19,301 nucleotides of DNA from a bacterium (GCA_027449805.1 DAIDKY010000005.1:5951-25251), one strand, 5' to 3'; shown: positions 6,381 through 13,637, counted from the stretch's first letter. A program made the numbers and translations. The notes: a model not told the origin generated them from the sequence alone.

Positions 6381-6797
6381 CTAGGCAACATCGCAGATAA
6401 AGATCCATTGCACACCGTATCTGTCGTAGAATTGGCCATAGAGTCCGAACGGTAACGGGTGGAGCTCCTGGAGTCGCTGATTGTTGTGACCGTCCTTAAG
6501 GTGATCGAAGATCTTACGAATCTTGGCCTCATTTTCACCGCGTACTTGAATGGCGGTGGTGTTGCCCTGCTGTGGTGGAAAGTCGGGTGCCATCCAGTCG
6601 GTCGCCGAGATGGCGATGCCGTCGGCCTCTAGATGAGCATTGATGATGCGATCGTGCTTCTCGGGCGGGAACTGCGCCTTCATTGGGGTATCGGCCAGTT
6701 TGGTGAGGGTCAGATCGCCACCGAGGCAGTCGTGATAGAAGGTCATAGCCTCGGCGCAGTTGCCGTCGAAGAGGAGAAAAGGTGTGGCGGATAGCAT
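6381..6797 (-). CDS. PhnB-like VOC-family protein
   Basis: 138 aa from the ATG at 6795-6797 (MLSATPFLLFDGNCAEAMTFY...). PhnB-like proteins are VOC-fold proteins of mostly unknown substrate, formerly annotated as 3-demethylubiquinone methyltransferase-like. Marks: PFLLFDGNCAEAMTFYHDCLGGDL, very close to the family's usual N-terminus; INAHLEADGIAISATDW; and PFGLYGQFYDRYGVQWIF at the end, matching the typical G-x-x-x-D-x-F/Y-G-V-x-W ending. An ATG five codons upstream (6812) is possible, but the internal one fits the family and has TATGCT exactly 6 nt before it, suggesting a leaderless start. No Shine-Dalgarno is seen. Confidence 0.85.
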   Translation of the reverse strand: MLSATPFLLFDGNCAEAMTFYHDCLGGDLTLTKLADTPMKAQFPPEKHDRIINAHLEADGIAISATDWMAPDFPPQQGNTTAIQVRGENEAKIRKIFDHLKDGHNNQRLQELHPLPFGLYGQFYDRYGVQWIFICDVA

Positions 6798-6803
6798 GGT
6801 TAC

Positions 6804-6809
6804 AGCATA
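6804..6809 (-). promoter_or_regulatory. Weak -10-like box 6 nt before the PhnB-like ATG
   Basis: Minus strand TATGCT (4 of 6 to TATAAT), six bases, then ATG at 6797. It has the same geometry as the leaderless starts on the right side of the window but a weaker match and no TGn extension. Confidence 0.3.
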
Positions 6810-6922
6810 CACCCGTGGGGAATACTCGGTATATCTTCGTCACGTGCTCAAAGCAAGCTTCTGCGCGCGTTCCTCGCTATCGAACCCCTCCGGGGTTCTC
6901 GCTGCCACTGGCAGCCCCCAAG

Positions 6923-6946
6923 AAAAAACACCAGCAGGAGCTGGCG
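6923..6946 (-). terminator. Strong terminator of tRNA-Glu
   Basis: Minus strand CGCCAGC-tcct-GCTGGTG (7 bp, one G-U) followed by TTTTTT. It begins 8 bases after the CCA end of the tRNA. Read on the plus strand the same hairpin is followed by TTCTTTCTT, but no plus-strand gene needs it. Confidence 0.85.
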
Positions 6947-6954
6947 TTCTTTCT

Positions 6955-7029
6955 TGGTGATCCCACGGGGAATCGAACCCCGGTTGCCGGGATGAAAACC
7001 CGGTGTCCTAACCGCTAGACGATGGGACC
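6955..7029 (-). tRNA. tRNA-Glu (anticodon TTC) with encoded CCA
   Basis: Minus strand cloverleaf: acceptor arms GGTCCCA (7029-7023) and TGGGATC (6965-6959) with one G-U pair, discriminator A, and encoded CCA (6957-6955). The anticodon stem CCGGG/CCCGG encloses loop TTTTCAT, whose anticodon TTC reads glutamate codons. The T arm is CCGGGG-TTCGATT-CCCCG-like, and the D arm contains the GCGGTTAGGAC typical of tRNA-Glu. A possible promoter upstream reads TTGATA (7100-7105), 16 nt, TATTTT (7078-7083), back to back with the pgk promoter. A strong terminator follows, so it is a single-gene unit. Confidence 0.95.
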
Positions 7030-7076
7030 AAGACAGTAAATGGTCGCGGAACCCGTCAATACTAGCATTTTTAGGT

Positions 7077-7082
7077 TAAAAT
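7077..7082 (+). promoter_or_regulatory. Possible -10 box of pgk
   Basis: TAAAAT 24 nt before the ATG at 7107. The -35 position shows no good match. It would give a leader of about 18 nt containing GAGGG as ribosome-binding site. Confidence 0.35.
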
Positions 7083-7106
7083 AGGAACATTACAGAGGGT
7101 ATCAAG

Positions 7107-8321
7107 ATGACAAAACAGACCGTCCGCGATATTGATTTAGAAAATAAGCGCGTATTGGTGCGGGTTGATTACAACGTACCGATCAAAGACGGCGTGGTAG
7201 GGGATACCCTCCGCATTAAGGCCTCGTTCGAGACGATTAAGTATTTGTTGGGCAAAAACTGCAGTATCGTTTTGATGAGTCATCTTGGGCGTCCGGACGG
7301 TAAGGTTGATCCTGCGCTGTCGCTCGAGCCGGTGGCCAAGAAGGCGAGTGAGCTCTTGGGCCACGAGATCGGTTTTGTCGACGATTGCGTTGGGCCAAAG
7401 GTGAAAGAGGCGGTTATGGCGCTCAAGCCGGGCGGTATCGTTTTATTGGAGAATCTTCGCTTTCACCCGGAAGAAGAGAAGAATGATAAAGGCTTTGCTA
7501 AGCAATTATCCGAGTGGGGCGAGGTCTATGTCGACGATGCATTTGCCGTCATTCATCGTGCCCACGCCTCGACGGTGGGAGTGACGGAGTACTTGCCGAG
7601 TGTGGCCGGGCTCTTAGTAGAGAAGGAGATCGATCACATTCAGGGATCGCTTGATCACCCCAATCGTCCGCTAGCAGCGATCATCGGCGGCGCCAAGGTA
7701 TCGACCAAGATCGAGCTGCTCGAGGCGCTTATTCCCAAGGTCGATATTCTCATGATCGGAGGCGCCATGGCCAATACTTTCTTCTTGGGGGAAAGCCACG
7801 AGATCGGCAAGAGTCTGGCCGAGCCGGACTTCGTCGATACCGTTAAGAAGTTGGTAAAGGAGGCCGAGAAGGAGGATACCGTTTTGCTGCTACCAGAAGA
7901 GGTTGTAGTATCTGCAAGCCTTGAGAAGGCGAAAGAGGTGCGAACGGTTAAGCTGGCCGAAGTTAAACCCGATGACATTATCGTCGATGCCGCACCGAGT
8001 TTTGCAGAGACCCTCAAGGAGGCGATGTATGAGGTCTTAGATTTTGACAATAAGGGTACGGTTATATGGAATGGACCGGTTGGCGTTGCTGAAGTACCTG
8101 AGTTTGCAGCTGGTTCAAAGGCCGTCGCCGACGAGATCCTCGATCTGGGAGCCATCTCGATCATCGGAGGAGGGGATACAGCGGCTTATGTTGATGATCA
8201 TGGGCTGCACGACAAGTTTACTTGGGTCTCAACCGGCGGGGGAGCCAGCCTGGAGCTGATGAGCGGCAAGGAGTTGCCGGGCGTGGCGGCTCTGCAAGAC
8301 AAGGACAGCGAGAAAAGTTAG
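7107..8321 (+). CDS. pgk: Phosphoglycerate kinase
   Basis: Protein of 404 aa, normal length. It interconverts 1,3-bisphosphoglycerate plus ADP and 3-phosphoglycerate plus ATP, the first substrate-level ATP step of glycolysis. Marks: VLVRVDYNVPIKDG (signature, residues 15-28), SHLGRPDG for substrate binding, ENLRFHPEEE, DDAFAVIHRAHAS (many enzymes have NDAFGTAHRAHAS), the hinge and nucleotide region with IIGGAKVSTKIELLEAL, VIWNGPVGVAE, and the glycine-rich IIGGGDTAAYV with VSTGGGASLELMSG near the end. It has GAGGG as Shine-Dalgarno. tpiA follows after 192 bases that hold an inverted-repeat element. Confidence 0.98.
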   Translation: MTKQTVRDIDLENKRVLVRVDYNVPIKDGVVGDTLRIKASFETIKYLLGKNCSIVLMSHLGRPDGKVDPALSLEPVAKKASELLGHEIGFVDDCVGPKVKEAVMALKPGGIVLLENLRFHPEEEKNDKGFAKQLSEWGEVYVDDAFAVIHRAHASTVGVTEYLPSVAGLLVEKEIDHIQGSLDHPNRPLAAIIGGAKVSTKIELLEALIPKVDILMIGGAMANTFFLGESHEIGKSLAEPDFVDTVKKLVKEAEKEDTVLLLPEEVVVSASLEKAKEVRTVKLAEVKPDDIIVDAAPSFAETLKEAMYEVLDFDNKGTVIWNGPVGVAEVPEFAAGSKAVADEILDLGAISIIGGGDTAAYVDDHGLHDKFTWVSTGGGASLELMSGKELPGVAALQDKDSEKS

Positions 8322-8455
8322 GTGTCTTTGTGGGGTAGGGGTGCAAAATAGTTGCATATACTCAAAATGGTATCGAATTATTACTCTGTATAGGCATAAA
8401 AATGACTCAAAAACGGAGGGTTCAACATTTTTGCACCCCTACCTCGAAGTTAGGT
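8315..8455. repeat. Inverted-repeat element flanked by 9-nt direct repeats
   Basis: Arms at 8334-8354 and 8423-8443 are 21-nt imperfect inverted repeats (ggtaggggtgcaaaa at one end, its exact complement at the other, then four bases differing, then GTTG/CAAC). The 68-nt interior contains actcaaaa twice. The direct repeat aagttaggt occurs at 8315-8323, overlapping the pgk stop codon, and at 8447-8455. It could be a miniature inverted-repeat element with a target duplication, although the left repeat sits 10 nt and the right one 3 nt from the arms, or a large stem-loop at the 3' end of the pgk mRNA. There is no T tract after it. Confidence 0.5.
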
Positions 8456-8501
8456 ATCGCAATCGCATGTCAATCAAGTGGCGCTGGGCACGAAAAAGCG
8501 T

Positions 8502-8507
8502 TAGTAT
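8502..8507 (+). promoter_or_regulatory. -10 box for a leaderless tpiA mRNA
   Basis: TAGTAT, then exactly 6 nt, then the ATG at 8514. No Shine-Dalgarno precedes the ATG, so transcription would start at or next to the A of the start codon. The -35 region is poor. Confidence 0.5.
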
Positions 8508-8513
8508 TTTGAT

Positions 8514-9275
8514 ATGAGCAAGCTAATCGCCGGTAACTGGAAGATGAACCTCGGTCCCAAGGAGGCCGTAACCCTGGTCAAGAAATTACAGGACAGGGTT
8601 CTACCAAAGAAGAGCGTCGAGGTCGTATTGTGCCCGCCGTTTCTCGATTTGGTACCGGTGAAAGAGATTTTAGATCGACAGAAGTTCAAGCTTGGAGCCC
8701 AGAACTGTCATTATCTAGACGAAGGCGCCGTAACGGGCGAGGTCTCGGCCTCGATGCTTCGGGGGCTTGTCAGCTACGTGATCATCGGCCATTCCGAGCG
8801 TCGAGTTCAGTTTAATGAGGACGACAAACTTATTGCTAAGAAGCTGGCTGCCGTGGCGCGCAACGGCCTGCGTGCAATCCTGTGCGTAGGAGAAAATCTT
8901 CATCAGCGCCAGAGCAGGCTTTCGGTCAAGGTAGTCGTCGATCAGCTGACGGCCGACTTGTCTCTTTTGACTGCGAGCGACGTAGACGATTTGATCATCG
9001 CCTATGAGCCGCTTTGGGCCATCGGGACAGGGGAATTTGCCACGCCGGAGCAGATCGAGCCGGTTATCAGCGCGATTCATCGGACGGTCGAGGAGCTTTA
9101 TGGCGAAGGGGGAGCCAGCGGACTGCAAGTTCTCTACGGGGGCTCCGTTAAGGAGGATAACGCCAAGGCATACCTGAATCAGGAGGGTATAGACGGTCTC
9201 TTGGTCGGCGGCGCCAGCTTAAACGCCGAGGAATTCATCGGTATCGTAAAAGCGGCTCAAGCGGCGCAGGTTTAG
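8514..9275 (+). CDS. tpiA: Triosephosphate isomerase
   Basis: Protein of 253 aa, the usual size. It interconverts dihydroxyacetone phosphate and glyceraldehyde 3-phosphate in the cytosol. Catalytic residues are visible: Asn8 and Lys10 in AGNWKMN, His93 in IIGHSERR, and Glu165 in AYEPLWAIGTG, followed by the flexible phosphate loop. LYGGSVKEDNAK and the final VGGASL form the rest of the phosphate site. It is the second glycolytic gene after pgk, but with its own apparent promoter. The start lacks a Shine-Dalgarno and fits a leaderless mRNA. Confidence 0.98.
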   Translation: MSKLIAGNWKMNLGPKEAVTLVKKLQDRVLPKKSVEVVLCPPFLDLVPVKEILDRQKFKLGAQNCHYLDEGAVTGEVSASMLRGLVSYVIIGHSERRVQFNEDDKLIAKKLAAVARNGLRAILCVGENLHQRQSRLSVKVVVDQLTADLSLLTASDVDDLIIAYEPLWAIGTGEFATPEQIEPVISAIHRTVEELYGEGGASGLQVLYGGSVKEDNAKAYLNQEGIDGLLVGGASLNAEEFIGIVKAAQAAQV

Positions 9276-9296
9276 CCGACAAAAACCGAACTGCAA

Positions 9297-9554
9297 GGGC
9301 AGGGGAGAGTCTGTTTCACAGAAGCGGGGCGTTGTATTAAATACTTGTTCAGTAGTGTTGTCAAATTGTGCGACGTTGGACTTGGTTAAACCAAAACCCT
9401 GCGGGACAACCCCTCCAAGGGACCCCTCTGCGGTTGCTTGCCCGGATACGCATCGACCCTCGCGGTCGCTTAAAGTCCCTTGTCGGGGTATCCCACAGGG
9501 TATTATTTCAACCCGATACACCCGACTCCCCTCTCCCCTGCTCGATGTTTTTTT
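9297..9554 (+). ncRNA. Candidate structured RNA with closing helix and T7 terminator
   Basis: It occupies most of the 393-base gap between tpiA and the 9669 gene. The 5' segment 9297-9309 pairs with 9531-9543 over 13 bp (11 consecutive Watson-Crick pairs, gcaggggagag/ctctcccctgc), followed by gatg and T7 (9548-9554), so end closure and terminator are the same helix. Inside, a segmented helix joins GGGA, CCCC and caagggac (left arm up to 9423) with gtcccttg, GGGG and TCCC (right arm from 9475), capped partly by CGACC-ctcgc-GGTCG. Smaller hairpins: TCTGT-ttc-ACAGA and TTGGT-taa-ACCAA. No clear plus-strand promoter is seen, so it may be processed from the tpiA transcript. No RNase P, tmRNA or SRP signature sequence is present. 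The family is unknown to me. Confidence 0.5.
9336..9364 (-). promoter_or_regulatory. Consensus-like promoter facing the tpiA 3' end
   Basis: Minus strand TTGACA (9359-9364), 17 nt, TTTAAT (9336-9341). Transcription would start near 9329 and run antisense to the candidate RNA's 5' arm and the end of tpiA. A small CTGC-ccTT-GCAG hairpin followed by a T5 run lies near 9280-9302. It may be a short antisense RNA promoter or a chance match. Confidence 0.35.
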
Positions 9555-9638
9555 GAAACGGTGTAAGCGTGGCGACAAAACTGGAACGGTTCTAACCCGA
9601 CACCACTACTCCCCCTCCCCTATTGCTTCGACTTGAGC

Positions 9639-9644
9639 TACAAT
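9639..9644 (+). promoter_or_regulatory. -10 box of the 9669-10106 gene
   Basis: TACAAT. The expected start near 9651 gives an 18-nt leader before the GTG at 9669. No good -35 is seen in the polypyrimidine stretch upstream. Confidence 0.4.
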
Positions 9645-9668
9645 GACGGGAGCTAATGGGGCCTGAAT

Positions 9669-10106
9669 GTGAAGTTTGACCTGAACGAAGCCGAATATCG
9701 TGAACTGGTTCGCCTGGCCTATCTTGGCGAGTGGATCATCAACGCGCCCCATGACCCGGAGCATCAGGACGAAGTCGCGGCTTTGGCTCTACAAAGGCTT
9801 TTAGCAGGAGGCAAGGAGCTGCCGGAGATCGACCGGGATGCCGAGACTTCCGAGTACTTTATTACCGCGGAAACAGCCAACAAGCTCTATGATGATCACA
9901 TTTCCGATTACGAAGATCATGTTTTTTGGGAGGAACTTTGCGAGCGCTTAGCGGCGCGCGATCTAGCAACGGAGCGGGGTGTGAACCCCGAGACGATCGA
10001 CCGAGAGGAGGATCTTTCCTCGCTCAAGCCGATCGAGGATCGTTATCGTAAAGAGTTTGAACAATATGGCATCGAGCGTCTGGAGATCACCGATCACCTG
10101 GGCTAA
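9669..10106 (+). CDS. Acidic 145 aa hypothetical protein upstream of the helicase gene
   Basis: GTG start (an ATG at 9656 is out of frame and closes quickly). The protein is very acidic and mostly helical: LNEAEYRELVRLAYLGEWIINA at the N-terminus, HQDEVAALALQRLLAGG, then TAETANKLYDDHISDYEDHVFWEELCERLAARDLA and a charged C-terminus. No membrane span, signal peptide or known motif. The opening resembles small DNA-mimic or regulatory proteins only in charge, which is not evidence of function. Its TAA stop forms the first bases of the TAAAAT box that appears to drive the helicase gene 9 bases later. I do not recognise a family. Confidence 0.72.
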   Translation: MKFDLNEAEYRELVRLAYLGEWIINAPHDPEHQDEVAALALQRLLAGGKELPEIDRDAETSEYFITAETANKLYDDHISDYEDHVFWEELCERLAARDLATERGVNPETIDREEDLSSLKPIEDRYRKEFEQYGIERLEITDHLG

Positions 10107-10109
10107 AAT
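10104..10109 (+). promoter_or_regulatory. -10 box for a leaderless helicase mRNA, overlapping a stop codon
   Basis: TAAAAT, 6 nt (ggggta), then the ATG at 10116. The TAA is the stop codon of the preceding gene. No TGn extension; no Shine-Dalgarno at helicase spacing. Confidence 0.5.
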
Positions 10110-10115
10110 GGGGTA

Positions 10116-12269
10116 ATGCATCCCCTACTCGCCGACCTCAATGATCCGCAGCGTATCGCCGCCGAGACGACCGAAGGGCCTGTCTTGATTCTGGCTGGTG
10201 CGGGTTCGGGCAAGACCAAGGCGTTGACTAGTCGTGTGGCATATTTGTTGGCAGAGAAGCATATTAACCCGATGAATATCCTGGCGGTTACCTTTACCAA
10301 CAAGGCGGCCGGCGAGATGCGCGGGAGGGTGCTGCGTCTGCTCGGGCGCGATCCACAGAATCGAACGTATCTGCCCTATATCGGGACCTTCCACTCTATT
10401 TGTATGCGCTTGTTGCGCGCCGAGGCAACCAAGATCGGCTTGGCCTCGAACTTTTTGATTTTTGATGCCGGAGACTCAGCCTCGGCTGTCAAGCGAGCCA
10501 TGCGAGATCTTGGTATTGATGATAAACAGGCTTCGCCAAGCCATATCCAGAACTTAATATCGAGCGCTAAGAACGAGCTGGTGGGACCGGGCGAGTACGC
10601 ACGTTTAGCCGAAGGGCATGCCCAGGAGATTGCAGCGCGCGTCTATCCCGCCTATGAGCGGTTGCTCCTCGAGGCTGGTGCTCTCGATTTTGACGATCTG
10701 ATCTACCGAACGGTTGAGATGTTTCGGCGCTATCCGGATATCTTGAAGCAATACCAGGAGCAGTTTAAATACATCATGGTCGATGAGTACCAGGATACCA
10801 ACCATGCCCAGTATCAGATAACCAAGCTCTTGGCGCAGAGTCATCACAACATCTGCGTGGTGGGCGACGACTGGCAGAGCATCTATAGTTGGCGGGGTGC
10901 CAACTTTCAGAACATTTTGGATTTTGAGAAGGATTATCCCGAGGCGACCGTCGTTAAGCTTGAACAAAACTATCGCTCGACCAAGAACATCCTCGACGCC
11001 GCCCATGCAATTATTACCAAGAATGCAACGCGTTCGGACAAGGAGCTCTGGACCGATCGCGGCGAGGGCGAAGGCGTCGTAATTGCCAACGTCTACAACG
11101 AGATTCAGGAAAGCGAGCTGATCGTCCGTACGATTCAGGACTTGGTGGTGAGCGAGAAGCGCCAGTTGGCCGATTTTGCCGTACTCTATCGTACTAATGC
11201 ACAATCGCGCTCGCTAGAAGAAGGTTTTTTACGCGCCGGCATGCCTTATAAGATCGTCGGCGGGACACGTTTCTATGAGCGGCGCGAGATTAAGGACGCG
11301 CTGGCCTATCTGCGTTTCGTCTATCAGCCGGACGATATGATCTCCTTTGGGCGGATCATCAATTTGCCCCCGCGAGGGCTGGGTGACGTGAGTCTACAGA
11401 GGCTCGAAGCCTTTCGTCGGCAGAACGGTCTAAGTCTGCTCGGAGCTTTGGAACGCGCCGGTGACGTCGAGGGTCTGCAGACACGCGCCGTAAAGGCTTT
11501 TAAGGACTTTGCCGAGATCATTAACGGATTAATTGACGAGTCTAAAAAGTTGGCTGTCGGACCGCTCCTGGAGCTAGTTTTGAAACGTTCAGGTTATGTC
11601 CGCTTCCTTGATGACGGCAGCATCCAGGCGGCCGACCGGATCGAGAACGTCAAGGAGCTGCTGTCGGTGGCGGCGACCTATAACGAGCTTACCCTCGAGG
11701 GTTTCTTGGAGGAGATCGCTCTGATCGCTGATCTCGATAACTACTCCAGCGATACGAATGCCGTGACGCTGATGACTCTTCACGCTGCCAAGGGTCTGGA
11801 GTTCCCCGTTGTTTTTCTACCGGGTATGGAGGAGGGCATTTTCCCGCACTCGCGATCACTCTTTGATACGGCGCAGATGGAGGAGGAGCGGCGTCTTTGC
11901 TATGTCGGCATGACCCGTGCCATGGAGAGGCTTCATCTGCTCTACGCTAACTCGCGTCTGCTCTACGGCTCGACTAACCATAATCCGCCGTCGCGTTTTC
12001 TTACCGAGGTTCCGGCGGGTCTGCAGGCGCCGGCCAGCGAATGGTCGGCGGCGGGACAGGATCTGCCAAGTTCGGAGGAGCTGGCGGCCGCTCATCGCGA
12101 GGAGCTGCTCGGTCTTGATCTTGCCGCTGGCGACGTTATCGAGCATTCCAAGTTTGGTCGCGGTATCGTTGCATCGGTCAGCGGCGACGAGGTTACCGCC
12201 ACCTTTGCCGGTATCGGCACCAAACGGTTGTCGCTTTCCTTTGCCCCCATTATTAAGGTCAAAGACTAG
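10116..12269 (+). CDS. pcrA: UvrD/PcrA-type superfamily 1A DNA helicase
   Basis: Protein of 717 aa, the size of PcrA/UvrD. It is an ATP-driven 3'-5' single-strand translocase acting in nucleotide excision repair, removal of RecA filaments or stalled polymerase, and plasmid replication. All SF1A motifs are visible in order: Q motif LNDPQRIA (8-15), Walker A AGAGSGKT (27-34), Ia VTFTNKAAGEM, Ib GTFHSICMRLL, II DEYQD (223-227), III GDDWQSIYSWRGA, IV LEQNYRS, V LMTLHAAKGLEFPVVFLPG and VI RRLCYVGMTRA. The C-terminus (KFGRGIVASVSGDEV...) is the Tudor-like segment that in PcrA contacts RNA polymerase. Motif III has GDDWQSIY where many have GDDDQSIY. Rep is a less likely alternative given the C-terminal segment. 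Confidence 0.96.
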   Translation: MHPLLADLNDPQRIAAETTEGPVLILAGAGSGKTKALTSRVAYLLAEKHINPMNILAVTFTNKAAGEMRGRVLRLLGRDPQNRTYLPYIGTFHSICMRLLRAEATKIGLASNFLIFDAGDSASAVKRAMRDLGIDDKQASPSHIQNLISSAKNELVGPGEYARLAEGHAQEIAARVYPAYERLLLEAGALDFDDLIYRTVEMFRRYPDILKQYQEQFKYIMVDEYQDTNHAQYQITKLLAQSHHNICVVGDDWQSIYSWRGANFQNILDFEKDYPEATVVKLEQNYRSTKNILDAAHAIITKNATRSDKELWTDRGEGEGVVIANVYNEIQESELIVRTIQDLVVSEKRQLADFAVLYRTNAQSRSLEEGFLRAGMPYKIVGGTRFYERREIKDALAYLRFVYQPDDMISFGRIINLPPRGLGDVSLQRLEAFRRQNGLSLLGALERAGDVEGLQTRAVKAFKDFAEIINGLIDESKKLAVGPLLELVLKRSGYVRFLDDGSIQAADRIENVKELLSVAATYNELTLEGFLEEIALIADLDNYSSDTNAVTLMTLHAAKGLEFPVVFLPGMEEGIFPHSRSLFDTAQMEEERRLCYVGMTRAMERLHLLYANSRLLYGSTNHNPPSRFLTEVPAGLQAPASEWSAAGQDLPSSEELAAAHREELLGLDLAAGDVIEHSKFGRGIVASVSGDEVTATFAGIGTKRLSLSFAPIIKVKD

Positions 12270-12311
12270 GCTTACTGTATACAATAGTTATTCAAAAAAG
12301 GGCTTAGGCGC

Positions 12312-12340
12312 TTGACCAAAAAGGCCATATTTGCTAACAT
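12312..12340 (+). promoter_or_regulatory. Promoter of the YabE-like gene
   Basis: TTGACC (12312-12317), 17 nt, TAACAT (12335-12340) with the TGC extension at 12332-12334. The expected start is near 12347, about 15 nt before the GTG at 12362. A weaker box, TAAAAC (12350-12355), lies exactly 6 nt before that GTG. Confidence 0.6.
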
Positions 12341-12365
12341 AAGCACTACTAAAACAAACGTGTGA

Positions 12366-13610
12366 GAAAAAGTCCGTTTCCCTCTATCTAACGAGAAAAG
12401 ACTTATTTTACGAACGTTTATCCAGGCACTGTACCGTTTTGCCAGACGCCTGCGCTACCAACCTAAATCCATCGCTGTTCTGGGCTTACTCGTAGCGAGT
12501 ACGGCCTGGGGGGTTGGTTCCGGCCATCTCCCAATTTCTCCTGTCGCTAGTGCCGATACGCGCGTCGTATCGCTCTATGCCGACGGTGAAAAGAGAATAA
12601 TCTCGACCGATGCGACGACCGTTGGCGACGTCCTAAAGCGGGCCAATGTTACTTTGGGCCAGGGCGATATCGTCGAGCCGTCAGCAAGTACCGTTATTCC
12701 ACAGGGTTTTTATAACATTAACGTTTACCGCTCCAAGCCGGTTACAGTTATTGACGGGTCTAAGAGCTATCATCTATTGAGTGCCTATTCGAGCCCGCGT
12801 CTTCTCGTGGAGTCAGCGGGTATTAAGACTTATCCGGCCGATCAGTATAAGAGCGAAGTTGTGACTAACTTTGTTAATCAGACCGATATCGGTATTAAAG
12901 TGACGGTTGAACGTTCGATTCCGTTTAGCGTTACGATCGGTGGAACTACAACCGACTACCGGGCTCAACCTGGTACGGTAGCTCAAGCTTTAGCAGCGGT
13001 TGGTGTTTCGTTGGGACAGGAAGATACCGTATCGAGCCCGTTGAGTTCCCCGCTTACCGAAAATATGAATCTGACTATTACGCGTGTCAGTGAAGTTGTA
13101 ACAACCGTTGACGTGGTCTTGCCGGCATCGACCCAGACCGTTGACGACCCGAACCAGCCGATCGGTTACAGCTCAATTAAGACTCAGGGTACAGACGGTC
13201 ATAAAACGGTTACCTATCGCATACATTACGCCAATGGCGTAGAGACTTCTCGAGTCGCACTCCAGACGACCGACGTGGTAGAGCCGGTCGCTACGGTTAA
13301 GGTTGTCGGTACCAAGGTAGCCACGCCGACCGATGCCACCGCTTTGGGTCAAGAGATGGCGGCCAACCGCGGTTGGAGTGGTACGGAATGGGTCAGCCTG
13401 TATCAGCTCTGGGAGCACGAGTCTGGTTGGAACCCGAGCGCCCGTAACAGTTGGAGCGGCGCCTGCGGTATACCGCAAGCTAATCCGTGCAGCAAGATTG
13501 CCGTCGACGATGTCTCCGGCCAGATTACCTGGGGACTCGATTATATTGCTCAACGCTACGGCGATCCTAACGCCGCTTGGGCATACTGGCAGGCCAACGG
13601 TTCGTACTAG
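12366..13610 (+). CDS. YabE/Rpf-like cell-wall protein: DUF348 repeats, G5 domain, lysozyme-like C-terminus
   Basis: The frame is open from 12366 (after a TGA at 12363) to the stop at 13610, 414 codons, but it holds no ATG, GTG or TTG before 12654, which is already inside the first domain. The real N-terminus probably comes from the GTG at 12362 in another frame: removing one A from the A5 run at 12367-12371 gives MRKVRFPL joined to this frame. Order: basic cytosolic stretch, membrane or signal segment (about 35-52, SIAVLGLLVASTAWGVG), DUF348 ubiquitin-like repeats (about 65-240), G5 domain (about 248-320), and a C-terminal domain with LYQLWEHESGWNP, CGIPQANPCSKI and WGLDYIAQRYGDPNAAW. The last resembles the muralytic or aggregation-promoting-factor C-terminus, with Glu350 or Glu352 as likely acid. 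It probably cleaves or remodels peptidoglycan outside the membrane. Confidence 0.82.
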   Translation, partial: EKVRFPLSNEKRLILRTFIQALYRFARRLRYQPKSIAVLGLLVASTAWGVGSGHLPISPVASADTRVVSLYADGEKRIISTDATTVGDVLKRANVTLGQGDIVEPSASTVIPQGFYNINVYRSKPVTVIDGSKSYHLLSAYSSPRLLVESAGIKTYPADQYKSEVVTNFVNQTDIGIKVTVERSIPFSVTIGGTTTDYRAQPGTVAQALAAVGVSLGQEDTVSSPLSSPLTENMNLTITRVSEVVTTVDVVLPASTQTVDDPNQPIGYSSIKTQGTDGHKTVTYRIHYANGVETSRVALQTTDVVEPVATVKVVGTKVATPTDATALGQEMAANRGWSGTEWVSLYQLWEHESGWNPSARNSWSGACGIPQANPCSKIAVDDVSGQITWGLDYIAQRYGDPNAAWAYWQANGSY

Positions 13611-13622
13611 CGAGCTGGTCTT

Positions 13623-13631
13623 TGCTACAAT
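13623..13631 (+). promoter_or_regulatory. Extended -10 for a leaderless rsmA mRNA
   Basis: TGCTACAAT (TGn plus TACAAT at 13626-13631), then 6 nt (agggtt), then the ATG at 13638. It lies in the 27-base gap after the YabE-like gene. Confidence 0.6.
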
Positions 13632-13637
13632 AGGGTT

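Noticed and set aside
7655..8164. 169 aa frame antisense to pgk
   Set aside because: Serine-rich low-complexity shadow of a conserved gene.
9219..9636. Frames of 62-119 aa on both strands in the gap after tpiA
   Set aside because: They cover the structured RNA candidate, have no ribosome-binding site or -10 box at leaderless spacing, and their composition is arbitrary (rich in Arg, Pro, Ser).
12366..12404. Programmed +1 frameshift at the start of the YabE-like gene
   Set aside because: The site ATC TAA C resembles the prfB arrangement only loosely; the tRNA could not re-pair after slipping and there is no upstream Shine-Dalgarno-like stimulator. A homopolymer indel is simpler.
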